A DNA stretch of 64,000 nt from Kineobactrum sediminis (lineage in GTDB: Bacteria > Pseudomonadota > Gammaproteobacteria > Pseudomonadales > Halieaceae). A program made the position numbers and the translations under genes. Each line of letters begins with the position of its first letter. Position 1 is the stretch's first letter. Where the stretch lies: the NCBI RefSeq assembly GCF_002868715.1, contig NZ_PKLZ01000009.1:153145-217144 (forward strand), written 5' to 3'. Below the pieces are notes generated by a model that was given only the letters and a program-made list of their open reading frames with translations, made no database searches and was not told the DNA's origin. Shown here piece by piece: positions 25,119 to 34,573 of the stretch.

Positions 25119-26426
25119 TCAGGGCTGGGCTGTCAGCAGCCTGCGTATTGCCGGCGTACACGCTATTTCACCAGGGTTGAAAAACTGCTCATGGTGTTGC
25201 TCTACTTCATCGAGATCATACTGGTAGTTGACGAGTATCCCCGCCGACTGCTCAAGACCTTTACTCGAGGTGTCACCCAGCCAGTTGAGCCCGGCAATGC
25301 TGGCGCCATTCCCCAAATGGAAGCTGGCAACCGGGTCCAGTGGGGCTTTTTCGCGTTTTTCGAGTAACAGGTAGTGTGCGCACAGGCGCATCAGGAGGAC
25401 TTTCAATGCTTCGTCACTGCTGTGCAGGTGCCACCCGGGGGTATCCAGTGCAATCAGCTTACTGCGTTCGTCCTCTGATATAACTTTTTGAGATTCATCA
25501 AATCGTATGGTGTTCAACCATTTCATGAACCCCGGGACAGGCGACAGCGTAGCGAAGTGTTGTAATTGTGGTAGTTCCTGCTTCAGTTGCATTACCACCT
25601 GCTTGATCAGAAAATTCCCGAAGCTGATACCGCGAAGGCCATTCTGGCAATTGCTGATGGAATAGAAGATGGCTGTGTTGAGGCTCTGCTGGTCAACCTC
25701 GCCATCGTGAGGCGCGAGAATGGCCTGAACTGAGCGGGATACGGCAGGTACCAAGGCCACCTCAACGAAAATCAGTGGCTCCTCGGGCAAGGCGGGATGA
25801 AAAAAGCCGAAGCAGCGCCGGTCGGTTGCATCCAGGCGCCGGCGCAGGTCATCCCAGCCCTGCATTTCATGTACGGCTTCGTATTCGATAAGTTTCTCGA
25901 GAATGATCGCGGGGGAGTGCCAGTCCATGGTCTTGAGCTTGAGAAAACCGGGGTTGAACCAGGAGCTCAGCAGGTGTTGGAGGTCGTCATCCACTGCGCT
26001 CAGGGCGTCGTCGTCGGTCATGATCTGGAGCAGGTCCTCGCGCATGGAGACCACAGTGCGAGTGCCGGAAGGGGCCATGTTGATACGACGGAACAATGTC
26101 TGCCTGGGGGATTCTATGGCCCTGGCGAGTGAACGGTAGGCACTGAGGCTGTGGCTGTCCCGATAAGCTTCCGCACACTGATGGATAAGCTCCGGGTCAG
26201 GATTATAGTCATCTGCAAGGGTATGGAAAAATGCGGTTTTTTGCTCCGGGTCGAGAGTACTGTAGGCGCGTGCGACTTCATCTGCCAGCGCAATACCCAG
26301 GGCCTCGCCCTTGTTCGAATAGAGTTGTTTGCACAGCGCCGCGATACCCTCCTTTTCCTGCGGAGAACGTCGCATTAGGTGTTTGCCGGCGGCGGCGACT
26401 GAATTGAGCCAGCGGTTGATAACCAT
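25119..26426 (-). CDS. Malonyl-CoA decarboxylase
   Basis: This 435-residue protein matches the MCD family across its length. It has the N-terminal helical domain (about 1-170) and the GNAT-like catalytic domain with SISNCQNGLRGISFGNFLIK, FATLSPVPGFMKWL and the C-terminal FHLGNGASIAGLNWLGDTSS followed by KGLEQSAGILVNYQY. It converts malonyl-CoA to acetyl-CoA and CO2. The conserved Ser and His lie in the SPVPGF and FHLGNGA segments. It follows the acyl-CoA ligase gene by 103 bases on the same strand, so it may be the last gene of that operon. Confidence 0.92.
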   Translation of the reverse strand: MVINRWLNSVAAAGKHLMRRSPQEKEGIAALCKQLYSNKGEALGIALADEVARAYSTLDPEQKTAFFHTLADDYNPDPELIHQCAEAYRDSHSLSAYRSLARAIESPRQTLFRRINMAPSGTRTVVSMREDLLQIMTDDDALSAVDDDLQHLLSSWFNPGFLKLKTMDWHSPAIILEKLIEYEAVHEMQGWDDLRRRLDATDRRCFGFFHPALPEEPLIFVEVALVPAVSRSVQAILAPHDGEVDQQSLNTAIFYSISNCQNGLRGISFGNFLIKQVVMQLKQELPQLQHFATLSPVPGFMKWLNTIRFDESQKVISEDERSKLIALDTPGWHLHSSDEALKVLLMRLCAHYLLLEKREKAPLDPVASFHLGNGASIAGLNWLGDTSSKGLEQSAGILVNYQYDLDEVEQHHEQFFNPGEIACTPAIRRLLTAQP

Positions 26427-26529
26427 AGGGTACCTTGAGTAAAAGCGGGAGGTGCCTTATATGGTACGTGGTGGCCCTGTTACCGGCTATACCGCTTTCG
26501 GGGAATTCCCTGTGAGTCGGGCTGGTGTG

Positions 26530-28164
26530 TTACAGGTTCAGGCGGGTGATCAGCTTGTCTCGCAGGCTGAATTTCTGGACTTTGGTAGCGGACATAGGCC
26601 ACTCAGTAACAAATTCCACGTAACGGGGAACCTTGAAAGAGGAAATCCGGCCCTTGCAGAAATCCATGATCTGCTGGTCATTGCAGGCGGCACCGGGGTT
26701 CAGCTCTACGAACACAGCGACCACTTCCTCCAGCCTGGGGTCCGGTACACCCACGGCCTGGACAAATTTCACAGCCGGGTGGGTTGACAGGAAGGATTCA
26801 ATTTCGAGTGCCGACACATTCTCTCCACCTACCTTGAAAGTATCCTTCAGGCGCCCTCGATAGCTTATCCTACCATGCTCATCAAGTGAGCAGATGTCAC
26901 CCGTACGAAACCAGCCATCGGCAGTGAATGCCTCTCTGGTAGCCTTTGGCGCCTTGTAATAGCCGCGAAAGACGCTGTACCCGCTGATCTGCAATTCACC
27001 GGCTGCCGCTGCAGGTAGTTCGCAACCTGTCGATGGATCGACGATTCTTACCAGGGTACCAGGGAGAGGCGTTCCTATTACCTGCGCCCGGGTGGCATCA
27101 TCGTCTTCCGGGTTACTGTAGCAGGACAGCCCGGTGCCCTCAGTGAGGCCGTAGGCACTGACATGCAGGGTTTTGGGCAACAGTTTCATATTGGCCAGCA
27201 AACGTTCCGGTGGAGCAACATTGTTGATGAGCCTGATCTGTGCGGGATCGAGTTGGGCAAACAGAGGGTGGGTGACCAGATCGGACATGATGGTGGGAAA
27301 GGCCGGATACAGTACCGACGCTCGCTCACCCAGAATTTGCTCCCAGGCGGCGCCCGCTTCAAAGTGCGTATCAGTGAGGTAGCAGCTTCCCACTGAAAAT
27401 GATGCCAGCATCGGCATGATCGAAGCCAGATGGAAAAGGGGCAGGGGATTCCATTGCCGGTCCTCTTCCTGGAACAGGAGGCGGTCGGCTATGGTGAAGG
27501 CCTTTCGGGTAACCATCTCATGGCTGAGGGGGCATCCCTTGGGGTTGGCGGTCGTGCCCGAGGTGTACATCATCAGGCAGGACTGATCCAGCGGCAGCGA
27601 TGCCCTCCGCGCATTCGCCGCTGAGATGCTGACCCGGGTCCCGGATGCCATGAGTTCTGTCTCGGCGACGAACAGGCCATTATCGGGCGGCGTTTCGGTC
27701 CCCGTGGTTATGATGGCAGTCAACAGGGGCGCTTCCGGCAGTGACGGTGCTGCGCCGCCGGCCTGCAATTGCGGGTATATTTCGCAGAGCAGGCCAATAT
27801 AGTCTGCGGGCTGGTTGTCGCCGGTTCCAGCTATAAGGGTAGTAATATCAGCGTTGCCCAACACGTAGGCCAGTTCATGGGCTTTATAACGGGCATTGAT
27901 CATCACCGCCACGGCCCCCGAGAGTGCCGTGGCAAATAACCACTCGACAGCCTCCGGACAATTGGACATCAAAATGCCAACATGGTCATTCACGCCGACA
28001 TCCAGCCCCTGCAGCAGGCGCGCCTTGTCAAATGCTGCCTGGTAGAGCTCGCCGTAGCTTAGCCGGGTATCGGCAAAGACCAGGGCGGTGTTATCCGGCC
28101 AATGCTGCGCGCTGCGCAACAAAAAATCTCCCAGGGTCGTCGCGTTGACAGGCGTTACGGCCAT
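26530..28164 (-). CDS. Acyl-CoA ligase (AMP-dependent synthetase)
   Basis: The protein has 544 residues from ATG 28164, which has AAGGAGA upstream; the frame extends to 28197 without a ribosome site. The P-loop is MYTSGTTANPKG, then YGLTEGTG, a hinge around GRLKDTFKVGGENVSALEIE, and the C-terminal lysine region SATKVQKFSL. It activates a carboxylic acid to its CoA thioester. The clustered acyl-CoA dehydrogenase and malonyl-CoA decarboxylase suggest a fatty or dicarboxylic acid. A malonyl-CoA synthetase role is possible but not shown. Confidence 0.85.
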   Translation of the reverse strand: MAVTPVNATTLGDFLLRSAQHWPDNTALVFADTRLSYGELYQAAFDKARLLQGLDVGVNDHVGILMSNCPEAVEWLFATALSGAVAVMINARYKAHELAYVLGNADITTLIAGTGDNQPADYIGLLCEIYPQLQAGGAAPSLPEAPLLTAIITTGTETPPDNGLFVAETELMASGTRVSISAANARRASLPLDQSCLMMYTSGTTANPKGCPLSHEMVTRKAFTIADRLLFQEEDRQWNPLPLFHLASIMPMLASFSVGSCYLTDTHFEAGAAWEQILGERASVLYPAFPTIMSDLVTHPLFAQLDPAQIRLINNVAPPERLLANMKLLPKTLHVSAYGLTEGTGLSCYSNPEDDDATRAQVIGTPLPGTLVRIVDPSTGCELPAAAAGELQISGYSVFRGYYKAPKATREAFTADGWFRTGDICSLDEHGRISYRGRLKDTFKVGGENVSALEIESFLSTHPAVKFVQAVGVPDPRLEEVVAVFVELNPGAACNDQQIMDFCKGRISSFKVPRYVEFVTEWPMSATKVQKFSLRDKLITRLNL

Positions 28165-28174
28165 GAAATCTCCT

Positions 28175-28573
28175 TCAGGGGGCTTTGGCCATGGCATTGA
28201 TTTTCTGGGTGTCGTGATAGAACGGCTGGATCTCCACGATTCGCCCTTCCCGCAGGCGCCAGATTTCGGCTATGGGCATGCGGAATGATTCTCCAGAAGC
28301 CTTGCTTTTGCCGGTCATGGTGGCCAGTACCACTACGCTGTCGCCATCGGCGAGATACTCCTGAACGGTTACCGCAGTTTCCGCAAAAGTGGTGAATACT
28401 TGCCGTACGAGACGACTGAAGCCATCAAAACCGGTCACAATGCCACCGAACGGTAGCGAATCCGCCTCAATCACCCGAACATCGGGATGCAATAGTTGTT
28501 TTGTGGTGGCCGTGTCGCCGGCCTGCGCGGCCTCGAGAAATTGCTTCACAACAGCTTTGTTAAATGTGCTCAT
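28175..28573 (-). CDS. NTF2-like (SnoaL) protein
   Basis: This 132-residue protein has the NTF2-like alpha+beta fold pattern: an N-terminal helix (VVKQFLEAAQAGDTATTKQLLHPDVRV), an internal VTVQEYLADGDSVVV strand pair and IAEIWRLREGRIVEIQPFYHD near the end. The fold serves enzymes, ketosteroid-type isomerases and accessory proteins, so the role is open. It sits 26 bases after the acyl-CoA dehydrogenase and overlaps the ligase start region by a few bases, so it is cotranscribed. Confidence 0.75.
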   Translation of the reverse strand: MSTFNKAVVKQFLEAAQAGDTATTKQLLHPDVRVIEADSLPFGGIVTGFDGFSRLVRQVFTTFAETAVTVQEYLADGDSVVVLATMTGKSKASGESFRMPIAEIWRLREGRIVEIQPFYHDTQKINAMAKAP

Positions 28574-28599
28574 TCAGTGCCCTGGTGCAGGTCCGGTTA

Positions 28600-29757
28600 T
28601 TAGAAAGATCGCGGCATGCCATAGCTTTCAGCAATCATGTTCTTGGCCATTTCGTTACTGATCGGGCCTATGCGCAGAAGCCGCGAATCCCGCCAATAGC
28701 GCTGCATGTCGGTCTCTGCCGAATAACCCATGCCGCCGAGAATCTGGATGCCAAGATCCGCCGCCTTGCTGGCGTGTTCGGAGCAGAATACCTTGGCCAT
28801 ACTGGACTCTATAGCGCTGGGCTTGTCTTCAGCCTGTAGTTTCGCGGTATGTAATACCAGTAATTCGCCCTGTTTTTGCCACATTGCCATATCCGCCAGG
28901 TAATGCTGCAGGATCTGGAACTGGCCAATGGGCTGGCCAAAGGCGTGGCGGCTCTGCATGTAATCCACGGCATCTTCAAGTACGCCATCGAGCATGCCCA
29001 GGCAGGTGGCTGCATTCACCAGGCGCTCATTGTTCAGGGTTTTGGTTGACTGGTACCAGCCGCGGTTTGGCTCCCCCAGTAGTAACTCGTCACTGACAAA
29101 GACCTTGTCCATTACCACGGTGCAGGAGCTCATGGCGCGCATGCCCAGTTTGGCCATGGGTGTGATGCTGATACCCTCGCTGTGGCGGGGTACGAAGAAG
29201 ATGGAAATACCATCACTGCGCTTGGTGACAGTGGTATCGGTGCGAGCCATGACCAGCAGGTAATCTGCAACGTCGGCCCCGGTACTCCAGATTTTCTCAC
29301 CATTCAGCAGCCAGCCGCCGTCGACCTTTTCGGCTTTTGTTTTCATGCCGCCAAGGAGGTCAGTGCCACCGCCGGCTTCGGTAAAGCTCATTGCGGTTTT
29401 CAGTTCGCCACTGGCGATAGGGGGTAGGAACTTCTGCTTCTGGGCCTCTGAGCCGCAGCAGTTTATGGCCTTGGTTCCCGAGAACGAGGTTACTCCCCAC
29501 ACCCAGCTCAGGCCCGCGGCCGTGCGCGAAAACTCGCGTGCGAACAACGCCTGGTTGACGATGCTGCCGCCCTGGCCGCCGTACTCTTCCGGCACACCGA
29601 TACCGTGTGCGCCGAAAGCGACCAGCTTGTCCCAGAGCTCATGGGGAAACTGGTGTTCCCGGGTCTCAAGTTCCCGACACCAGTCCTTGGGGCATTCCTT
29701 ATCGGCCCATTTGCGGGTGACGTCAACGAATAACTGGTCTTCTTCGCTTAATTCCAT
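28600..29757 (-). CDS. Acyl-CoA dehydrogenase
   Basis: This 385-residue flavoprotein introduces a double bond next to the CoA thioester. It shows MSFTEAGGGTDLLGG (FAD/substrate loop), WSTGADVADYLLVMART, LNNERLVNAATCLGMLDG and AFGQPIGQFQILQHYLADM, and ends with QILGGMGYSAETDMQRYWRDSR, typical of the family. The first ATG (29757) has AAAGG nearby. It heads a four-gene run toward malonyl-CoA decarboxylase. The two palindromes at 29804-29840 upstream are likely control sites. Confidence 0.9.
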   Translation of the reverse strand: MELSEEDQLFVDVTRKWADKECPKDWCRELETREHQFPHELWDKLVAFGAHGIGVPEEYGGQGGSIVNQALFAREFSRTAAGLSWVWGVTSFSGTKAINCCGSEAQKQKFLPPIASGELKTAMSFTEAGGGTDLLGGMKTKAEKVDGGWLLNGEKIWSTGADVADYLLVMARTDTTVTKRSDGISIFFVPRHSEGISITPMAKLGMRAMSSCTVVMDKVFVSDELLLGEPNRGWYQSTKTLNNERLVNAATCLGMLDGVLEDAVDYMQSRHAFGQPIGQFQILQHYLADMAMWQKQGELLVLHTAKLQAEDKPSAIESSMAKVFCSEHASKAADLGIQILGGMGYSAETDMQRYWRDSRLLRIGPISNEMAKNMIAESYGMPRSF

Positions 29758-29803
29758 GGTGATAGCTGCCTTTCTACTATTGGGATAATTCAGCCTGACA
29801 TCC

Positions 29804-29840
29804 TATTTAAATAAAGTTCAAATATCCAGCTATTTAAATA
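29804..29840. promoter_or_regulatory. Paired operator-like palindromes TATTTAAATA
   Basis: Two identical 14-base blocks CTATTTAAATAAAG lie at 29803-29816 and 29830-29843, 27 bases apart. Each contains the perfect 10-bp palindrome TATTTAAATA (29804-29813, 29831-29840). They lie 47-86 bases upstream of the acyl-CoA dehydrogenase start. The spacing suggests cooperative binding of a dimeric repressor, for example of the TetR class common in fatty-acid operons. No regulator gene is adjacent. Confidence 0.5.
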
Positions 29841-29937
29841 AAGGCAAGCTTGCGGAGCTGGCCATACAGGAAGGTAGCCTGAGCGCAAAGCAGCTGATGT
29901 GTTACTCGGGGGACAAGGGATCTCGCAGAGCGTCTTT

Positions 29938-32343
29938 TCAGCCGGGACTTTTCTCCGCAGCGGCTACATAGTCCCACGCTTTTGCTACTGAATCCGGGTT
30001 CAGTGAGATGGAGTCAATACCACAGCCTACCAGGAACTCGCTGAATTCGGGATGATCCGAGGGTGCCTGGCCGCAGATGCCGACCTTGCGTTTGTACTTA
30101 TGTGCAACCCGTATCACCTCTGCAATCGCGCGTTTCACCGCTTCATCGCGGGCATCGAACAGTTCTTTTAACAGGGACGAATCCCGGTCAATACCCAATA
30201 TCAGTTGGGTCAGGTCGTTGCTGCCGATGGAGAACCCATCGAAACGCCGGGCGAACTCATCGGCGAGAATGATATTGGAGGGTATTTCACACATGACGTA
30301 GATCTGCAGCCCGCGTTCACCGCGGATCAGTCCGGCCTCGGCCATTGTTTCAAGTACTTTATCCGCTTCTCCGGGCGTACGGCAGAATGGGATCATCACA
30401 ATGATATTGTCAAAACCCATTGCCTCTCGTGCCTGGCGGATGGCCTGGCATTCCAGCTGGAAACCCTCGCGATAGAGAGGATGGTAGTAGCGCGAGGCGC
30501 CGCGAAAACCCAGCATTGGGTTTTCTTCTTGATGCTCAAAATACTTTCCGCCAAGTAGCCCTCGATACTCGTTGGACTTGAAATCCGACATCCGCACGAT
30601 AACCGGCCGCGGGTACTGTGAGGCGGCGATTTTTGCCACTGAGCGGGCCAGGGTCTGGACAAAATAATCGGTGGGCTGTTCAAACTCTGCGGTGAGCTCG
30701 CTTATCTTTTTGGCGACATCCTTGTCGGTGACCTTCTCCGGGTTGATTAGCGCCATGGGGTGCACCCGGATCTGGCTGGAAATAATAAATTCGATGCGGG
30801 TCAGGCCGATACCTGCAACCGGCAGTTGCCACCACTGTAGAGCGCCGTCGGGCAGTGCGGCATTGATCATCAGTTCGGTGCGTGTGTCAGGCAGGTCCGC
30901 CAGGCTTATGGTTTCCTTTTCAAAATCCAGCAGGCCCTCATAGATCCTGCCGGTAGCGCCCTCTGCGCCGGAGATGGTGATTTCCATGTCCTTGTGCAGG
31001 ACATCCAGGGCATTGCCGCAGCCCACGACCGCGGGCTTTTTGAGTTCCCGGCTGACTATGGCGGCGTGGCTGGTGGTGCCGCCACTATTGGTGACGATGC
31101 CGGCAGCCCGGCGCATGATCGGTACCCAGTCCGGGTCCGTGCGCTCGGTAACCAGGATGGCATTTTCCGGAAAATGCTCCACGTCACCGGGTTCGTGGAC
31201 TATGCATACGGGTCCGCTGGCAATGGCGCTGCCCACACTGGCCCCTTCCGCCAATATCTTGCCGCTCTCGTTCAGCTTGTAGCTGACCATTACGTCTCGA
31301 TCCTTTTGGGATTCGATGGTTTCGGGGCGAGCCTGCAGGATAAAGAGCTGGCCGTCACCGTCCCGGGCCCATTCGATATCCATGGGCCGCTGGTAGTGGC
31401 GCTCTATGGCCAGTGCCCAGCGCGACAACTGTAATACTTCGGCGTCGCTTAGCACCCGCCGACGCTGTTCTTCGGCAGTAGTATCTACGGTGATTGTTGC
31501 GGCCCCGCGGGAGGATTTCTTTTTATGGTCGTCGGGCCCCGTGTAACGCATTTTATAGAGCTTGGTGCCAATGGTACTTTCTATGACAGGGGCGAGATCA
31601 GGGTTATCCAGGAATGGTTTATAGGCCATATAACGATCGGGGTTCACCGAGCCCTTGACCACTGTTTCACCCAGGCCCCAGGCCGCATTGATCAACACCA
31701 CATCGGGAAAGCCGCTCTCGGTATCCAGGGTAAACATGACGCCCGCAGCACTGGCTTCGACCATTTGCTGGACGCCAACCGACAGCGCGACCTGCTCGTG
31801 GGGGAAGTGATTTTCCTCGCGATAGGCGATGGCGCGGTCGGTATAGAGCGAGGCATAGCATTCGCGGCAGGCTTCGAGCAGGGCATCCCCACCACGTATG
31901 TTCAGGAAGCTCTCCTGTTGGCCGGCAAAACTGGCCTGGGGCAGGTCTTCCGCCGTGGCGGAGCTGCGCACGGCAACCGGCATGTCCGGTATTTTGGCGT
32001 GGTCACACAGTTGCTGGTAGGAACGTACGATCTGGTCGCGTTGGCTCGGAGAAAATTCGCCCTCCCGGATGAGTGTGCGGATGTTATCGCCGGTCTTGGC
32101 CAGCGATTGCTTGCGAGCGTCCAGCTTCGCCAGCTGCTTTCGCATCGGCTCCAGAATCTCGTTGTCGGCCAGATAGTCGCGAAAGGCCTGGGCGGTGGTA
32201 GCGAAACCGTAGGGTACGGCGACACCCTGTTGCTCCAGTTGCTGGTACATTTCACCCAGGCTGGCATTCTTGCCGCCGACGGCTTCAATATTTTCCAGAC
32301 CCAGCTCGTCGAACCACTTGATTGCGGTATCTGCTGTCATCAA
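29938..32343 (-). CDS. ppsA: Phosphoenolpyruvate synthase
   Basis: This 801-residue enzyme makes phosphoenolpyruvate from pyruvate and ATP for gluconeogenesis, close to the 792 residues of E. coli PpsA. It has an N-terminal nucleotide-binding domain (VGGKNASLGEMYQQL at residues 22-36), the swivelling-domain histidine motif SGGTTSHAAIVSREL and a C-terminal TIM-barrel with GSNDLTQLILGIDRDS and CGQAPSDHPEF. Its usual regulator gene (PSRP kinase) is not next to it; the divergent gene is purU. Start ATG 32343 or 32340. Confidence 0.96.
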   Translation of the reverse strand: MMTADTAIKWFDELGLENIEAVGGKNASLGEMYQQLEQQGVAVPYGFATTAQAFRDYLADNEILEPMRKQLAKLDARKQSLAKTGDNIRTLIREGEFSPSQRDQIVRSYQQLCDHAKIPDMPVAVRSSATAEDLPQASFAGQQESFLNIRGGDALLEACRECYASLYTDRAIAYREENHFPHEQVALSVGVQQMVEASAAGVMFTLDTESGFPDVVLINAAWGLGETVVKGSVNPDRYMAYKPFLDNPDLAPVIESTIGTKLYKMRYTGPDDHKKKSSRGAATITVDTTAEEQRRRVLSDAEVLQLSRWALAIERHYQRPMDIEWARDGDGQLFILQARPETIESQKDRDVMVSYKLNESGKILAEGASVGSAIASGPVCIVHEPGDVEHFPENAILVTERTDPDWVPIMRRAAGIVTNSGGTTSHAAIVSRELKKPAVVGCGNALDVLHKDMEITISGAEGATGRIYEGLLDFEKETISLADLPDTRTELMINAALPDGALQWWQLPVAGIGLTRIEFIISSQIRVHPMALINPEKVTDKDVAKKISELTAEFEQPTDYFVQTLARSVAKIAASQYPRPVIVRMSDFKSNEYRGLLGGKYFEHQEENPMLGFRGASRYYHPLYREGFQLECQAIRQAREAMGFDNIIVMIPFCRTPGEADKVLETMAEAGLIRGERGLQIYVMCEIPSNIILADEFARRFDGFSIGSNDLTQLILGIDRDSSLLKELFDARDEAVKRAIAEVIRVAHKYKRKVGICGQAPSDHPEFSEFLVGCGIDSISLNPDSVAKAWDYVAAAEKSPG

Positions 32344-32528
32344 TGCTTTCCTTCTGCCATGCCCTTTGGCAAGCGTAGCGGAACGGGCTCAGGGCTGCTT
32401 GCTGGAGATCAATTTTTCCGGCGCGGTTTGCGCATTACGGTGTGGAGCATTCGAGCACTTTAAAATACCATGGCAGGTTAGAATCCAGGGGCTGCTTGCC
32501 TCTTTCGACGTTATTGACAGGTAATTGC

Positions 32529-33416
32529 ATGACACCCACCGATACGAATCTCCCCGGCGCACGTCCGGTACGCGCATATGTGCTCTCTTTTCAGTGTCCG
32601 GACCAGCTCGGGGTGGTAGCGCAGTATTCGCAACTGTTTCTCGAAGTGGGTGCGTTTATCACCGAAATTTCCAACTACAGTGACCCTGTCAGTAATACAT
32701 TTCACCTGCGTTGCGTGTTCGATGACCGCGCCATGACAGTGGACTTTATGGAGTTTCAGCGGCGTTTCACGGCTGTGGCCGAGGCGCTGGGCATGCATTA
32801 CCAGTTACGCCCGACGGATGAGCTGCCGCGGGTGCTGGTCGCAGTATCCCGCTACGACCACTGTCTTAACGTGCTGTTAAATAAATGGAAGTCCGGCGCG
32901 CTGCCCGCCCGGATAGTGGGGGTGGTCAGTAACCACACTGATTGCCGCGGCCTGGTGGAGTGGTATGGCTTGCCCTTTCACTACTTGCCCGTAAACGCGG
33001 AAACCAAGCCGCAACAGGAAGCGGGGATTCTGGCGGTGATGCAGGCACACCAGGTTGAACTGTTGGTGCTGGCCCGCTATATGCAAATTCTCTCCGATGA
33101 CCTGTGCCGGCAGCTGGCGGGACGGGCCATCAATATTCACCACTCATTTTTACCGGGCTTCAAGGGGGCCAGGCCTTACCACCAGGCCTACGACCGTGGG
33201 GTGAAAGTGATCGGTGCGACGGCTCACTACGTGACAGCGGATCTGGATGAGGGGCCCATTATCGCCCAGGAAGTGCGTGCTATCGATCACCAGGTATCAG
33301 TTGAGCAGATGGTGCACCTGGGGCATGACACCGAGGCCACGGCACTGTCCCAGGCGGTACGACTGCATTGTGAGCAACGTGTGCAGATTAATGGCCAGCG
33401 GACGGTAATCCTGTAA
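32529..33416 (+). CDS. purU: Formyltetrahydrofolate deformylase
   Basis: The protein has 295 residues from ATG 32529; the frame is open upstream but the family begins here. The N-terminal ACT domain (about residues 13-90, FQCPDQLGVVAQYS) is followed by a formyltransferase-like hydrolase domain with NIHHSFLPGFKGARPYHQAY and GATAHYVTADLDEGPII. The catalytic His and Asp lie in these segments. It releases formate from 10-formyl-THF to balance one-carbon pools. The 185-base gap to ppsA holds both promoters. Confidence 0.92.
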   Translation: MTPTDTNLPGARPVRAYVLSFQCPDQLGVVAQYSQLFLEVGAFITEISNYSDPVSNTFHLRCVFDDRAMTVDFMEFQRRFTAVAEALGMHYQLRPTDELPRVLVAVSRYDHCLNVLLNKWKSGALPARIVGVVSNHTDCRGLVEWYGLPFHYLPVNAETKPQQEAGILAVMQAHQVELLVLARYMQILSDDLCRQLAGRAINIHHSFLPGFKGARPYHQAYDRGVKVIGATAHYVTADLDEGPIIAQEVRAIDHQVSVEQMVHLGHDTEATALSQAVRLHCEQRVQINGQRTVIL

Positions 33417-33527
33417 CAGGCTACTGAATGCGAAAGTGCCCCGGGTTTGCCGTGGTCGCAAATCGGATTGACTGCGGTACACTTGATTCGCGGGAACAAA
33501 TCATTTCATTTTTGAGAGGCTGAGTCT

Positions 33528-34544
33528 GTGCGACGTTTTCTTTTTAGGGCCATGCTGGGGTTTGCCATCTTGTTGTGGCTGATGTCCCTGGTGGGTTGGT
33601 GGTATCTCTCGTCTGACAGTGTAGAAAAGCCCGAACTGGCGGGGAGCCTTCAGCCCGGGCAGCTGGTGCACGACAAACTTCCCAGGCGCTGGCTGGCCTG
33701 GGTACCCGCCACGCTGTCTGCACCTGCACCAGTGGTCATTGTATTACACGGGTCGCTTGGATCTGCCGAGCAAATGATGGAGGCCACTCATTACGGGTTT
33801 AATGTCCTCGCCGAGCGCGATGGTTTTATCGCGGTCTACCCGAATGGCATCGACAGGCACTGGAACGATTGTCGCGCCAGCGCAGATTATGCCGCCAACA
33901 AATACAATGTCGATGATGTGGGATTTCTGGCAGCCATGCTGGATATGCTGGCAGCGGACCACACCATCGATCGCAATCGGGTTTATGTCACCGGTCTCTC
34001 CAACGGTGGCCATATGGCATATCGGCTTGCGCTGGAGGCGCCGGAGCTTATTGCCGGTATCGCGCCGATTGCAGCAAGCCTGCCGGTAACGGAGAACCTG
34101 GGTTGTGAAAGCACAGGCGTCGCCATGCCGACACTGATTATCAATGGCACAGCCGATTCCGTTAATCCCTACGAGGGCGGCCTGGTCACAGTGCTGGGCA
34201 ACGCCAGCCGCGGTGCGGTGCGTTCCAGCGTGGACACCGCACGCTACTGGGCGTCATTGGCGGGCCATGGCGATGACGGCGAATTGCACGACTGGCTGCA
34301 GCGAGAAGCGGATGCCGTGACGTCTGTCACCAGCACTCACTGGCGGGCACCCGGGCGTGCGCCGGTAGTGCTGGTAACCGTGGAGAACGGTGGCCATACC
34401 ATACCTCACCCTACCCATCGACAGCCGCGATTGCTGGGAACAACCAGCAACGAATTCGATGCTATCGAGCTGATCTGGTCTTTCTTCGCCAGTGGCGGGA
34501 TGGAGATCCCCGGGGCTGCAGGCAGGCCAACAGCAGGCAACTGA
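33528..34544 (+). CDS. Membrane-anchored esterase of the PHB-depolymerase/LpqC type
   Basis: This 338-residue protein starts at GTG 33528. A hydrophobic N-terminal helix (FRAMLGFAILLWLMSLVGWWYL) anchors or exports it. The alpha/beta-hydrolase domain has VVIVLHGSLGSAEQM (oxyanion loop), nucleophile elbow GLSNGGHM and catalytic His probably in NGGHTIPHP. Family members cleave hydroxyalkanoate or feruloyl esters; the substrate here is not known. It stands alone, downstream of purU. Confidence 0.82.
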   Translation: MRRFLFRAMLGFAILLWLMSLVGWWYLSSDSVEKPELAGSLQPGQLVHDKLPRRWLAWVPATLSAPAPVVIVLHGSLGSAEQMMEATHYGFNVLAERDGFIAVYPNGIDRHWNDCRASADYAANKYNVDDVGFLAAMLDMLAADHTIDRNRVYVTGLSNGGHMAYRLALEAPELIAGIAPIAASLPVTENLGCESTGVAMPTLIINGTADSVNPYEGGLVTVLGNASRGAVRSSVDTARYWASLAGHGDDGELHDWLQREADAVTSVTSTHWRAPGRAPVVLVTVENGGHTIPHPTHRQPRLLGTTSNEFDAIELIWSFFASGGMEIPGAAGRPTAGN

Positions 34545-34573
34545 TGGCACACTGTTAAAGCAAACGGGAGCTT

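Noticed and set aside
31525..32463. 312-codon open frame on the plus strand inside ppsA
   Set aside because: It runs opposite to a well-supported ppsA and overlaps it almost fully; the frame is a by-product of high GC.
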